Positions 9,932-23,976 are shown, counted from the first letter of the stretch. The stretch: 64,000 nt of DNA from Oxyruncus cristatus (GCA_013399855.1 VXAY01005997.1:1-64000), one strand, 5' to 3'. Notes: a model not told the origin generated them from the sequence alone. Translations and numbers: made by a program.

Positions 9932-12650
9932 CTGACATTTTGAGCTGAGGTGTTTATGAGATCATATCTTTAAAATATCTTTGCGGTGAGAAAGGTTCCT
10001 TTCTTTTTTTTCTTATTGTAAGCTTAGGCTGGTTTATAATGTGCAGCTAGGAAATGAGATTTTAAGAAAAAAGTCACAAAGGATGGGCAACATCTTAACA
10101 TGTTGATTTTTCCACCATGTCAATATAGCCAGTTAGTTTTACCGTAAAGTCTTTTGAATTATTCCAGTTAGTTTTTGTGAATTTTGAGTCTTGCTGCCCA
10201 AGGGCATTAATTGTATATATATAATTTAGAATACTCCATCTTCTTTGTCTTTGTTGGTTGAATACAGAGATAAAAAAAACGCCTTCTGAACTTTTCCTGT
10301 CTGTGTTTTTTAAGTTTTTAAACTACAGAATAAATATTTTTGTTGCAAGTTTGCTTTTTACAGTTACTTAAGTAACTGTAAAGAGCTGAAGTTACAAAAA
10401 TGCGTGTTATGCATTTGGTTTTTCATTACTGACTCCACAGTCTGTGGCAAAAAAGTCTAAGAAACTATTTGAGAACATGAGTCACATTTATGTTTGTTGT
10501 GTTTTCTGTGGCTGATGTTTATTATATAGACCTTTTATGTAGATTTTAAAAAATTGTTATTATTGTCACAGCATCAGAAGATCCTTGTTAACTCAAATGT
10601 GGTTTGTAACAGCTCACAGTTTTAACAGCCTAAGCAATATTGCTTATGCTGAGTCTCATACATTTGAAGTTGTACATTGTTCAAATACTATTGGTCAGCA
10701 TAATACATGGGAGATAAAAGAAGCAAAGCCAGTAATTGCAGGATCGCTCTTTCAGGCTACTGGGTGATTTATATGTTTGCTGAGTGTGACATTTTAGGTG
10801 CACTATTTGTATGGATTCAGCTGGTGGTTAAAAACAGGGCATGAGAAAATGACTGAAAAGCATGAAATTACTGTGACTTAGTGATGTAATAGTGGGGATA
10901 AATGGCCTTTTCTTTTACATCCAAGTCAGTGAACTCATGAAGAGTATGGGTGCATGATGGAAAACAAGCGAGTTTCAATAGTTTGCTACAACAGCAGACT
11001 CTGCAGTCTGCTTTCCCCAGTTACAAAATGCTGAATTAGATTAATATTTTACTTAAACTGGAAAAGTGAAAAAAATACCTGTTTGATAATTACATGATTA
11101 ATCCTTGTAATAACAGCTAATAAGATTTTACATTGAAATTTCTAAAAGTTATTTAAAAGTTATTTCTCTTATCTGAAAAGATCTCATCCAGACGTAGTAA
11201 CGTTGAAAATGAAAACTAGTCATTGATATTATTCTTTAAAATGTTAAGCTTGTGCAGTAATTAGAATTAAAAAAAAAATATTTTTTATTATGGACAGTGG
11301 TAAATTACTAAGTGCTTGCTGAGCCATTACAGAAAATTCTACAGATCATAAAACTTATATTCTGCATCTTTTCCTTAAATAATCCTCTGATATCTGCTTT
11401 AAAAATCCCTAAAGGTCTATATAATAAATATCACTTTGTTGCTTAGCTTTTCTTCAAAGAACTGCTTTTTTTAAATGCTATTACACAGAAATATTTCTGG
11501 AACATACTGTGCAAAACTTTTAATTTTGGGAAGTTGTTTTGAGGTTTTTGCAGGTACAATGGCTTAGGAATAATTTTACATTTATTATACCAGTGCAATT
11601 AAAATACCTCTGTTCCATTAAATTTAAAAGTATATTGTCTGTTTAGGAGTTATCAAATGTACCCACTCTGTAAAGCATTGCTTAAAATAAAACCACTGCC
11701 ACACAGTCTAGTTCTGAGTGTGCCAACTGCAGACTGAAGGGAGGTGTGCCACAGCTGCAGATAGGGGTCAAAAACTAATTCTTAAAACAATTTTGGTTTT
11801 GTGGACCTCAAACTGAAAAGAAAAAAAATTAAACTGGTTTCCAAACTAAGGTTTAAATAAAATGGAGCACATTTTTCAGGTAACTTTTGCAAGTTGCCAC
11901 AACTCCTGATAATAGACAAATGGAAACTGAGTATTTAATTTGTTATGAAATCTGGCTCAAGGGGAACTGTTGAATTTCCTATCACATTTTCCAGTCAGAA
12001 AGATTTGTATTTACATATGCCTTGCGGCTTAAAAGTATATATTCTCTCTGGTTATCACCCATGTATGATAACAGGAATACTTAAGCTCTCCATCATGATT
12101 TGATATGGCACATCTGTGAAATGTGTCAGAGGATATATTCTCATGTTGTGATGACACCTTGATCTTTATGCAAAAACACCCGTATAAGTGAATAAACTGA
12201 GAAACTACTCAAAACTACAAAAATGTAGTGAAATAACAGCATTGGGAAGCTGTCAGTATTCTGTCTGCTATTCTAAGAACTGGATAGTGGCATTGGATGC
12301 AAAATAGCTCTGGCCTTGTACTGCTCACATTATCTCATGCAGAGAAGTTTCTTTGGTGCTTAAAGGAAAAATTTAAGAAATATCAAGTTGTCTCTTTGTT
12401 CTCATAAGAAATGGAAGGGTCAAGGTGAGGAGTGAAACATTTGCAAATGTAGCATAAATCTTGAGAAAAGTTTAGGGTAGATGTGGTATACTTCAAATAG
12501 CTCATTTGGGCAAGCAGGTGGGCCAGGTACTGCCTCTTCAGAGCCAATGTCTCTAGGGAGAGCTGGATGAAGCTCTGCTCTGGTTGCAAAGGCATTGAAT
12601 GTTCTTGTCCTGCTCAGAAAAGGGAGGGAGAGAAGCTTTGGAGCACATGG

Positions 12651-12694
12651 AACAATTCATTATCCATTATCCAACAATTCATTATCCCTTATCC
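12651..12694. repeat. 22-bp tandem duplication
   Basis: Two head-to-tail copies (12651-12672 and 12673-12694) differ at one base. Each copy itself contains a repeated TTATCC motif. This looks like replication slippage. Confidence 0.9.
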
Positions 12695-14690
12695 AAAAGA
12701 CTGAAAGGTAGTCTCGTTCCTGTCTGTAGTGATATATTTTTGTTTTGTAGGGACTACGTGGAACCTTCTCTTTCAATAAATTTCAGTGTCACTGTGTTTC
12801 AGGGTAAGCTGCTGTCTGTGGTTTTTGAGATAGTCAGACCTGTGTGCTAGGATGAAAGAGTGCGCAAAACTGGTGGTCCCATCACTGGAGCTGAGTGACG
12901 GTATCTCTCTGTGGTTTGACAAGGTGCCACCGTATATTTAAGGAACAATTGGTAGATCTTAGGTCAAGAAACCATCTTCTGTTGTTGTAGTCTCTTCAGC
13001 TATTAGCTGTGGAGGAGTTTTGGTTTTCTCCATTTAGGGCTCAATTAATGATGAGTTTTAATTGATTCTGAAAACATCAGGCCTGCTACAACTCAGAACT
13101 CAGTAAGTGTATTTTGGTCCAAGTTTAGGACTAAGGAACCTATGGAAGCTCTTTTTGCTGTGCTACTAGACCATCTCCCTCAACTGTCTATTCTGCTTGC
13201 TACACCTTTCTGGCTCTTTTCCCCTACCATTGGTATTCATTTTTTAATTTCTAATCTTTTTTCTACTCTCCCATGATTAGGTTCTTACATCTGACTTCAT
13301 AAAATTCTCTGCACTGTCTTTTTCAATTTCATTGTCCCATCTTTCACATTTTAAATTTGCATTCCTTTTATTTACTTCATTATTCATTTTTCATTAATTA
13401 TTCAGTTTCCAGCTGTTTTTACTGCTAGTCTCTACCTTTTGCATTGCAAAGAAAAACGTTAAATATTGTCTCACCCCATCACTCTGTCTCCCTCATCTCC
13501 TACAGCCTTTTCATTGTCACCAGACTGTTTATGTGAGCAGTTCATTTTTTCATCCTTTTCCTTATATCTTTGCAAAATGTTATTTGACACTTAAGTGAAT
13601 TCAGTTTTATTTTCAGGACTGTGGGACTTCTGTGACTCCTTATTTCCTCTCCATTCTCTTTTCAACTCCATCATGCTTCTCTAACTTTTTTCTTTAAACT
13701 TGTTTTTTTTTTTTGCTCAACAAGTCAAGAAACAAGAACAAGAATCCTTTTGCCTGGTTCTACAATTCTTATACTATGAGCAATCTGAGCAAGCAAACTT
13801 AGTGAATATAGAAGCAGCAAAATTCACTTCTTCGCTCCCTTCCTAAATTAAAGAGAATCCCTACTAATGGCAGGGAAAGGAGACATGGTAAATGTATAAT
13901 TTAAACATGCAGAAGTAGAAAGAATAGGGGTGTCAGTGCAAATAAGAGCAGTTCTTTACCATTATTTCAAAAGTTTCTTGGAAGAAATACTAGACACTGT
14001 TTGCCCATGGAAAATGTTTCTCCCCTGTTTCAGCAGAAAGCTGCTGGAGGAAGTTTCTGGCTGTAAGCCCTTTATAGCCCTGTGCCTGACAAGATTTGGT
14101 CACCAAGCTATAAAAAACCCCAAACCCTGTAGCATTTGATGATGCTTGTATTAATCATGCTTGTATCTACTTTTTGCTGGTAATCTGCTGTTGCCACTCA
14201 AACACAGATCTAGATGTGTTGTTACAAACCAGTATCTGTCAGCAAGAAAACAACTTGCTGTTAAATCCGAATGACCACTGCAGTCTTTCCTTGCAGGGTC
14301 TCTTCTCAGAACTATTTGATATGGAAATCTAAAATTAGAGGTTTCTTCAATTTCCTAAAGAAATGTGAGATCTTTAGTGAAGAAGATATATACTAAGGCT
14401 GTATGTTCTGAGGGGCTGCTTGATTAGCTGGAATACAATATTTCTTACCATGTCTGCCTGTGTTGTTATATTCAATAATTACTGACCCTTTATGCTCAAT
14501 TTCTGTAGGTCACCGGCTTGTTCTTACTACTCTAAATATGTGGGGTATTGATGTAGTGAGAACTGACAGCATGCAACACCTACAAAAGCTTGGTGCTGGT
14601 GAAGACTGGGGACTTCAAATCCTTAATAAAAATTAGGAACTGTGGTTCAAGGCTCTATTGATTGTTTGATTTTTGTTTTTCCCCTGAAAG

Positions 14691-14839
14691 GACGCACCAA
14701 CCACTGGTCTGCCATCATCGGTAGTTCTCACTCGAAGAACTACATCCTTTGGGAGTATGGAGGATATGCCAGCGAAGGGGTCAAACAAGTCGCAGAGTTG
14801 GGGTCTCCAGTAAAGATGGAAGAAGAGATTCGACAGCAA
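14691..14839 (+). CDS. SPON1: SPON1 internal exon, spondin domain (NHWSAIIG, YGGYASEGV)
   Basis: This 149-bp exon completes the split Arg codon (C|GA) and then gives 49 codons in all, ending in EEIRQQ directly before GTAAGT; the outgoing phase is 0. The peptide contains RTNHWSAIIGSSHSKN, then ILWEYGGYASEGVKQVAEL, then GSPVKMEEEIRQQ, all diagnostic of the F-spondin domain. The base composition is richer in G+C than the surrounding intron, as expected of coding sequence. The next exon in other vertebrates starts SDEVL...; I did not find it in the remaining 49 kb. Confidence 0.96.
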
Positions 14840-16749
14840 GTAAGTGTATTTTAGTGCGTACTTTAAAAAAAAAAATAATATCCTTCCTTGGCATGTGAAT
14901 GATTTGTCGTTGACGACGTCTGAATGTAATTTTGCTGACTAATCCTCAGTTAAGCGGATAAAGAGATCTGCCTGTCCTTCTAGGCTCATTCTTACTCTGG
15001 CAAGAGTTTTTGTCTGTGAAAGGACAAGGAAGTCACAGCATTCTGAACTTAGAAAATCTACATGCCTTAAATATCTGTGTGCATAAATCACAGATAGAAA
15101 AGTAAACCTCATGTTTCCTGGTGTAACTGTGAAGACACAGATTTTGTTAAAGGAAAACCTTGAAGGCACAAGAAATTGCCCTTGTTCTTTTTGAAGTGAT
15201 GGGTTTTAGCTTATAGTGAATTGTATTATTTTTATTTTCTGGTGAGCACCTTATGTTCAATTTTATGCAGATTCATTCAAGTCAGAAATTACAAGAGTGA
15301 GGGGATTTTGTTGATGAGCAGAAAGGCTTCACACAATGCACTAATGATATTTGATGAATTAGGATTATGATTTAAGGGCAAAAGAGCCTTGACAGTGTAT
15401 CATCTTATCAGGGATTGGTTCAGCCTCGCAGAAATCAATCTTTCGATATTTTATAGGTGATTTTCATTTTTTTACATCAAATAACAAGCAAATTAAATGT
15501 AGCAGGACACTGTGAGGGCTATTGTTAGGATGTCTTCTTTCCTCACTAGAAAGAAGTCATAAGAGCTTAGTTATAAAACAGAAAGAATATAAATACTGTT
15601 ACATATAACACACAGTTGTACTCACAGTGTCACATAGATGTATGTGCTCGTTCTTTTTATGAGGTACAATTTTTTAATGAAAAAAAGCAAAATAAATATT
15701 GTGGAAATGGAAAACAGTACTTTAGACTTCAGTAATGAACAAAAATATGTCTTAAAATAATGAATGATTATTTACTATGTAGATGCACTCTGCAGAATGT
15801 TTCATGTTTTGCTTCCTGATGAATCACCTCATTTTGTGTGTTATACAAATATATGAATATATAAATCTAAATACATATAAATATAATAATATATAATATA
15901 TAAAAATATATATGCTGTTTCCGTATTAACCATTATTTATGTATCACAAGCACGCTTTCCTTAATAATCTGCTTTTCAAATAAATTAATATATTCCTTAG
16001 TTTTGAACACATGTAAGAAACCCTCTGTACCTACAGTCATTTTTACTACATTTGTTTGGATCTTTCCTATATTTGATACTTCTGAGGGTAAAGTCAGCAA
16101 AGCTAAAAGCAGTGTTTAAAATGATATTGTTAATTAATCATTCTCTTTCTTGGTAAAGAGACAGTATTTTGAGAGCTCCAAGGTAACACTTATATCATAT
16201 GCTCTCTATACAGAGAGATACAAAAAAAAAGTATTTATATAAACAGTGTAAAACAACCTCAGACTGTTTTGCCCATGAGAAAACTTGTATAGCAAAAGGC
16301 TTTATGCACTAAATTTCATTCCCACTTCTGTGATGCTTAAGTTTATATAATCATGCTAAAAGAACAGCTGGTGTGTTGGACATGAAACTCCCAAGGCCAA
16401 GAAAAATAAAATCAGCTTATAACTTAATATGGAAAAGGGATATGAAAGGAATGTGAACAGGAAAAAACAATTTCAATGTGGAGGGAAATGTGATGATTGA
16501 TAATATTTAACCGATAATAAGCCTTGGTGTACCTGGAAATAGAAAGTAAGCCTTGATCCTTTGCACTTTTACAGAGAAATTAGCTGCATTTTGTTCCAGC
16601 AATATGATGCAAACCCAGATGGTTTAAAATTACAGCAGAGTATTCCATATCCCATATGTAACTTATCATTTTTGCTGCTTACTTGGGAAATCAAGATTTT
16701 CTCATAGTAGGCCTACATGAAATAAAGAAAATCAGAGACTGTCTTTGTA
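14840..16749 (+). other. SPON1: SPON1 intron, first part
   Basis: GTAAGT donor followed by AT-rich intron. A short AT-only microsatellite-like patch lies at about 15846-15912 (TATA/ATAA units). No exon or transposon is recognised. Confidence 0.7.
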
Positions 16750-16755
16750 CTTAAA

Positions 16756-17331
16756 TGTCATGCGCAGGTTGGAAGGACGCGACACACCAGGGTTCTTTGA
16801 GCAAGGGAGTGGTGGTAACCCTCCAATTTTATTAAGTGGGCGCAATGTCCCAGCACAGAAGCGAGGAGGGCCCTGAGCTCAAAGGTGTGTGTCCCCAAGG
16901 GAAGGTAGGGCTGGCCTTTTATAAGGTCGGTAAGGGAAGGTTCCAGAACTGGGGAGGAGTTTGACAAATAAGGGAATCCAGGGGAGGAGAGAAATACAAA
17001 CTTGGAAAGCAAGGGAGGAGACAACACCTTATATGCAAACAAGAGCGGAGAACGACAAAATAGGGAAAATGCTGCATTGCAGCAATATCTAACCAGTGGG
17101 AAATTGGGAATAAACTGAAGGAAATTAGAAGAGAAAATGATTTTTAAAACTGGGGGTACAATATATGAAAAGCATGCATTAACAATATGTTAAATTGTGA
17201 TAACTCTTAGAACTTGTGGTGAAACTTCTTCTTCTTTTCCTTGCAACACGAGTCTTCATATATTCTGCTTAGGATAGACAGTCTTTTTCCATAACTCGAA
17301 CTGTTCATAAAGTTCCTTGTTGCTCCCGACA
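16756..17331 (-). mobile_element. Solo LTR, 576 bp, with perfect 6-bp target duplication
   Basis: In the minus-strand sense it starts TGTCGGGAG and ends GCATGACA. A perfect 6-bp duplication CTTAAA flanks it (16750-16755 and 17332-17337). In the minus sense there is a TATAAAA box (TTTTATA on + at 16917-16923) and, about 85 bases downstream, AATAAA (TTTATT on + at 16828-16833), the usual LTR promoter and poly(A) order. There is no internal retroviral sequence, so it is a solo LTR. It is antisense to SPON1. A 6-bp duplication is typical of alpha- and beta-retroviral-like bird ERVs. The 94-codon open stretch inside it is not a gene. Confidence 0.93.
16917..16923 (-). promoter_or_regulatory. LTR TATA box
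   Basis: TATAAAA on the minus strand inside the 576-bp LTR, upstream in its sense of the AATAAA at 16828-16833. The spacing fits the U3/R boundary. Confidence 0.6.
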
Positions 17332-17337
17332 CTTAAA

Positions 17338-20300
17338 AAGTTAATTTCTTTGCACAGTTTTCACAAATACTTTATAAATAGGGGTTTGACACATCTCAGT
17401 TGTGTCTATACAAAGATTAGGTCTGCTTCTAAAGCAACAGGGTCATGGGAAGAGTATGGGATGAAGAGCAAGTAGAGGTGCAGTTGTGGAAGGTTGCTCT
17501 GAATACTGGAAGAAGAGGCAGTGAATTTGGAAAAGAATGAAAATCATGTCTCTCTCTGCCTTCCCAAATCTGGGTTCATTGTCACTATGTGCCACATATT
17601 TGCAAAAAGGGGATATATTTATACACTGGATTCAAATCAGAGGTGATTGTGAATTTTAAAGTACATCAAATAGATAACTGGCTACAATTTCAGGGGCTGC
17701 TAAAATTGGACATGAAATTAATGAACATCTAAGTTAATTTCAACATCAGGATGTCTGATTGCAACAATCCTGCAATAATTCCCCAGATTCTCCTCATTCA
17801 GACTATCCAAGCAATGAACCAGTGTTATAACTGGATATTACCTACAACAGTGCGGCATATCATCAAATGCCGTAACATTTTCATTGAGTTTATTTGACTT
17901 TTTATTTCCTTTTAACATGTGCTTAAGCTGCACTAATATTTTTGAGAGCTTTTGAGGTAAAAATCTGCAACCAAGACAGCAGAGCTAGTAATGCCAGGAG
18001 CTAATTTACTGACATTTAAGTCAGGTTTTGAGTTTTTTTGTTTTTAAATTGTACTTTGTGCCTTGCAATATCCTTGCCTACCTTGAAATTTGACAGTGTT
18101 GTTTCCTTCCCCTCATGTCCCAGTCTACCTCAGGATCTATTTGCCTCTTTTCCATTTCTTATTCTGCCTTTCTTTCCCATATCTCTTGTCCTACCAGCCT
18201 TCTGTTGTGGGTTGATGGGAGGATGGAATTCACTAAGATCACGCTCCAAGCAGCTTTGATGTTTCTGAAAACACAAGAAAGGCAATTTCTGTGCTTTATT
18301 CTGATGCCTGGAGTCGGAGCTCTGTGCAGCATTTTCACAGTGGGTAATGCCCTTCTTACAGGGCCAGACTTGGATTTGGGAATCTGCTGTGTGCTGTGTT
18401 TTATAGGCAGTTTCTAAGGTGAATACATAGACATGTGTAACCAGTATCTGTGTCATTGACATTATCCAAGGTTTTATTAAAGAGAAAGAAAATCTGTCTG
18501 GTGATTTTTATGATTTATTACCAAAATAATACTGTGTATGAAACAAAAAAAAAAAAAAAAAGGTCTTTCCTTAAAGGAGCTTTGTTAAGAAGTGTTCTAA
18601 CAATTATGTCATTAACTAAAGATTCTTAAGCGTGAACATTTCTGCTCCCCATATGACAGACTGCTACATCATCATCAGCTTTTCTTCCTGACTAGGCACC
18701 TTTGACTGCTCTGATTTGTGTTGTTACTGTAAAGAGCCTGTGTGGGATTTTTCCATGGATGACCCTGGGTATTGTAAACTTGCTTTGTAGTTTGTTTATC
18801 TGGGAGAACTTAAAGGAACTAATCAGCCTTTTTGTTAAACTCTTCCTGGCAGCCTGAAAGGAAAGTCACAGCACATAAGAGTTTTACTAAAACAATCTGT
18901 CAAGTGGTTGATGTGTACAATAGGATAATTCATGCGTTATACTTCAGGGGTTATAAATGAGCAAACAAAGGATGGAAAAGGAATTATGTAAGGAAAAGAA
19001 TGTGCACTGACCTTGCAAATCTCTGAAATATATTCACACTTTTGCTTTTATTTAGAGGGTCTGACATCTCCAGAACATGTTATTTGATAAAATTACTTGT
19101 CAGAAACAAATACAGAATCTGAAAGGAAAATCAAATTGTGACTGGTGTTTAAACAAATGAACAAATACAGTTAAAACATGAATCAGAAGAAATAAAGTCT
19201 AGATGTCATATCCTATGCAGATGAATCAAGATAAAAATAGAGATGTTGATTTAAATATCTCACACCTTAAGAGAACTCATTTAGTTTTTCCTAATTATTT
19301 TAGAATAAATATTAAGTCATTTTGCCACCTTTTTTTCTTAAAACCAAGATAAGTAGTATTCTCTGCCTTGCCACCTTCTCCAGCAAGTTCAGTTTGTACT
19401 CTCGGCTTGTTCCCTATGGATACACAGGTGACATTCTTTTGGGTTTGGTTTAATGCTCTCTGAAATGTCAGTAAGTGAGATGACTTTTTCGATTGTCTTT
19501 AGTGGCCTGAGATGAAAGCTGACTGTGCCTCCAGACCTTTCAGAAGAGCAAGTTCTGCTTTCCAGGAAGACACTTGTAAAGTTTTTGATAATTTATGTGT
19601 AAGAATTGAAGATGAAACCTGAAACATAAAAAATATTCTATAGTACAAAATGTATGATTGCTACAACTCCATCCAAATATGATTCCATCCAAGCATTTGT
19701 CTTTACAAAATAGCTCTGGTATGGATTTTTTTTAATATATCCACATAATTTAAAAAAAAAAAAAAGAGAGCGTAAAAATTACAGTAAATTCTTTGCTGGA
19801 TTGATCCNNNNNNNNNNNNNNNNNNNNNNNNNNNNNNNNNNNNNNNNNNNNNNNNNNNNNNNTTTTTTTAATGGAGAAAAGTAATTTCAGTATTTCAGTT
19901 GAATAGTTACCATTTTATTACCTGTTTGGTAACACAGTGCTATATTCTTCCACAGAAGAATGGAGTCATTAGAGTTTTCTGACTCTAATGGTAAATCATC
20001 TGCATGATAAAGAGGAACCTGCAGTATATTGATCACTTTTTGCTGTAGTGCTGGGCAAATTATCATATTTACTGAAACAAGCTCAAAATTTTGCTTTTTG
20101 AATCACCTGTTATTGTGTGATTAGAGAAGTTAAAATTAGCCAGCCAACCAGGGAGGTTCAACTCAGTGGCACTTGGCTTGGCAGAACAGCTGAAAATTCT
20201 CCCTGAACTCTTTTAAGCCTAGGAGACAAAGACACCCATAACAATGTCTGACAATAAGGCTGCTTTGCACTTAAAAGCTGCAACTCCTGTTGAAATAGTT

Positions 20301-23300
20301 TAGTCTGTGTTTGTTTAAAGTAGCTAAAAAACAAGTGACAACATGTTGGCTTGGCCTTCATTGCAGGAGGAGATTAAAACATGTGCAGGATCTTAGGTTA
20401 TTTTGCCATGTATTACTATTGGTATTTCTGCCTCTGTTGTTACTCAGGGAAATCACAAATTGATCAACTGGGATGTTTACCTTTGCTTAACCAAACCTTC
20501 AGTGAGTGGCATCAAAATATCCACAGAGCCCCCTTTCTCCTCAGTCTCTAAGGAGGGCGTTTTTGTTCCCTTCTGGATTTCAGAGGCACCTTGTTAAATG
20601 TCAGGAAATATTATTTTGGCCATAAAGTCGAACATAGAAAGTATGGTTGCTGTTCTTCCAAACAGTCCAAAAGCCCTTTGGGATTCTGTGCAAAGCCCAT
20701 AGAAATTTTCAGTAGTTCTGGACTTGGTCTAACAGTGAAGCAGCAGAACACTGTTCCAGCATTATTTCCTACTTAATTACAGCCTGACAGCATGGTTTTA
20801 ATGTGGTATTTATTCTAATTCTGGACAGATCAAGATGCTTGATTGTAAATTGGTATGTAGACTCCTGTTTGCTCAGTTAGACTCCTCTGCACTCTCTGCA
20901 TACCCCTCTGCTATGAATTATGGTATTTTTTATGCTTTTTGAAAATGTTAAGTGGTAGATTTTTCATCCTTTCCTTTTGGAAGGTATACCTTATATAATA
21001 TAATAATCTGACCTCTAAACCAAGAAAGAATTAAGAAAGTGTGATTGCATTTGTGCCTTATGACATTTTAGCTTGAATGATATGAGATGGGATTTTATTG
21101 CTCTGCAATCCCTACATTAGTTGACAGTGGAAGGCTAGTGGAAGAGAATGGATGATTTCTTGAAGAATAAAATTTTCAACATACAATATTCAGAACTGCA
21201 AATTTTAATTTCAAGTATGTTTATTAATCTGTTAACCATACCTACTTTTTCTTTTTCAGTTTGCAATAGGATTCTTAATATGAGGCTAAGGGGAATGAAG
21301 ACAGGGAAAACAAGGAGTCATGGGTTTACCCACAAAGGAAGATGATATAACTTTATTTTTCTTTTTCTTTTTTTTATCTATAATGAACTTATTGTTTATT
21401 TGGCTTTGTAGTCATCAAGGTTAGGGTCTACCAAATGATGGCTTATTATTTATGTTCAGCTTGCTGAGAGGAAAAAGCTGTGCTTTGGGCAAGAGGTTGA
21501 TGACAAACCCTTGTACTTCTAACAAGCACAATGTACTGTATAGCTAAAATTTTGTAAATATATCTGGTAACATATAGATGTAATACAATACTGACTCATG
21601 TCTATGGACTCTTTGCTTTTTCTTGTTGCTTACATTCATGCCTCAAAACATCAAAAATGTACATTTTCTTTTGGTGTTCTTCCCAAACAATTAGGTCAGT
21701 TCAAATACTCAGCTGCGTTATCACTGTTGCTCCATCCTCACAGCTTTAGTTTCTCACAGCAATTTTCCGAACATGTGTGATTTTTTTGCTTTCATTCCTC
21801 CAGCAGCTGAGAATGACCCTCTAAAAGTAGTTTTCCATAGCTGCGTGCAGTGCATTCTGCTGAAAACTTCACTATGTGACTTCTGCTTTTAAAATAAAAG
21901 CCAAAGGAGTAAATATATACAAAGGGGAATGTGTGTGTGTGTATAAAAAAGTGTATAATAGACAAACCCATATATGGCCATATAATATATATATAATGTT
22001 TAGATATGAGAAAACTGTTGATAATAATTTTCACATCCATGTAAACTACTTCCAAAGTCTGTATTTAACCATACATATGTAACAAGAGAGATATCCACTA
22101 TCTAAAATCTGCTTGAGCATCACTTGTTTTTCCACTTGAGACATTTTATCAAGGGGATAAGTTGTCATTGATTAATATACAGCCATGAATAGTAACAATC
22201 TGCTTTCTTAAACACAAGATGCACACATCTCTCCAGTCTTTAGATTAAGAAAGACATCCACATGTTTTTAAAAATAATTTGCAACTAAGGTCTGTTACTC
22301 TCTTGATTTCTCCTTGGCTTAAAAAAAATACAATGCTGCAAATAAATTAAATCTCTTGGTTGTTTAAACAATATGACAAGACTTTGCACTGCAATACTCG
22401 TGAAACAGCTTGTGATGATGGAAAAATGAAAACTGAAATTTCTTTTTACGCATGGGAATTTGAATCCCACACACCTCTTAGAATTGTAGTACAGAGGCCT
22501 TTTCATTTTGCAAATGGAAATGTAATTTTTCTACATCCCATATAAATTCACTTTAATAATCACTCCCTAAAATTATGGTTTATAAATTTTCTATGTTATT
22601 AGTCAAATAAAAATGTTTCATTTGAATTATATAGGCAAAGAAATACCCACCACCTATTCATAACAAAAAAGCTGTAAGTAGATTATCTGTCACCTGCCAC
22701 TTTGGATATTTCCCGTTTCTTTTTCTTTTCATAAAATGTTGGGCAGAATTAGTGCTTATGTGCACTGGCCTCATGCTGAGGTTTTTCTCCCTCTCTTTTT
22801 CTCTGTCCTTTTCATAGATGTTCATAGACAAAGAGGGAAGAGAGACCCAGGAAAGAACAAGCAGCCTTCATCACTTTTACCACAGAAATGTTAAATGCTA
22901 GAATATCATCTAAGGGTATTTATTTATGAATTTTTAGTTGATTTAAGTTACATAACTTGTAGAAGACTGTGTGCTTTACTACATTTGTACCTAATGTGGA
23001 TTTTACGGTCTGTTGTGTTGCCAGTCCTGTATTTCCACCTGGCTTTCCAGTGCTCTGCACAGGCAGAGCTTTAGCTCTTTTGCTGCCGATAGTGATGCTG
23101 TTGTCCCACAGCTCTGTATGATGTTCAAGATGGTTTGATCAGACACAAGCAATGCAATAAGTTCAGAGAGCCCAAGACCTGAGTTTTTGTAGGCATCCTT
23201 TTGAAGTGAGCATTTTTACAAATTACTGCTTATATTTTTTATGTGTGCACATGAGTGTCTGTAGGCAAATATATTCAGTTTGTTCTGAATTTTACTTCAT

Positions 23301-23679
23301 CTTAACAGTGTTAAAAGCAGATTACTCCTTCATTATTCATGTGATATAAATGATATTCTTGTTTCCTAATTCAGCCAGAAGCCTGCCTATGTAAGCCAGT
23401 GCATCTTGGCACCCTTGAGCCTCATTGGCCTGGGACAACCTTTGGATGTAGGGAATGATTTAACAGATAATAGTTGTGTTGCTTTAACTCCCCAGGGGGA
23501 AGCTTGCTCTGGAGAGGTGGCTTCCCTGTATTTTAGCTTAATAGTGTTCCAACACACTGAAAGACAGCAAACGAAGGAAGAAAAGTGCATAAAAGAATCC
23601 CCAGTGCAGAGTAACAGTTCTCATAGGTGCTTTGTTCTGCAGTAGCTCATTGGGGCTTTTGAAGTCAAATTTCAAGTAC
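17338..23679 (+). other. SPON1: SPON1 intron
   Basis: AT-rich intron. It holds an A-run at 18544-18561, a 55-base assembly gap at 19808-19862, and an AT dinucleotide patch around 21961-21996. Open stretches of 60-110 codons occur on both strands, but none has a recognisable domain, splice context or codon bias. No clear transposon was seen. Confidence 0.6.
19808..19862. other. Assembly gap (N)
   Basis: Fifty-five N followed by a T-run. Sequence before it is also A-rich, so the gap probably sits in a low-complexity tract. Confidence 0.99.
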
Positions 23680-23976
23680 GAAAAAGATGGAGAGAGACTC
23701 TTTGAAAGAGTCTCTGTAGTGACAGGACAAGGGGGAATGGCTTCAAACTGAGAGTAGGTTTCGATTAGATATTAGGAAGAAATTCTTTATTGTGACGATG
23801 GTGAGGCACTGGAACAGGTTGCCCAGAGAAGCTGTGACTGCCCCATCCCTGGAAATATTCAAAGCCAGGTTGAATGGGGGTTGGACCAACCTGTTGCAGT
23901 AGAAGGTGTCCCTTCCCAGGGCAGGGGGGTTGGAACTATATGGTCTTTAAGGTCTATTCTAACCAAAGCCATCCAT
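23680..23976 (+). mobile_element. CR1 LINE 3' fragment
   Basis: The plus-strand sequence follows the well-known avian CR1 3' region: 'gacaggacaagggggaatgg' near 23720, 'ttagatattaggaagaaatt' near 23765, 'tggaacaggttgcccagag' near 23810, 'ccccatccctggaaat' near 23842, 'ggttgga' repeats and 'aaggtctattctaacc' near 23949. The terminal ATTCTATG repeats are missing or decayed. It is a 5'-truncated insertion of about 300 bp. Confidence 0.92.

Larger units (their letters stand above)
9740..14690 (+). other. SPON1: SPON1 intron (about 4.95 kb)
   Basis: Phase-1 intron from GTGAGT to a TTTTTCCCCTGAAAG acceptor. Contents seen: a perfect 10-bp inverted repeat at 9877-9886 and 9922-9931, a 22-bp tandem duplication at 12651-12694, and a pyrimidine-biased stretch about 13140-13720. 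No recognisable transposon or gene. Confidence 0.85.

Noticed and set aside
13140..13720. Pyrimidine-rich block as a splice acceptor cluster or exon
   Set aside because: No open frame of SPON1 type follows it. The neighbouring exons join in phase without it.
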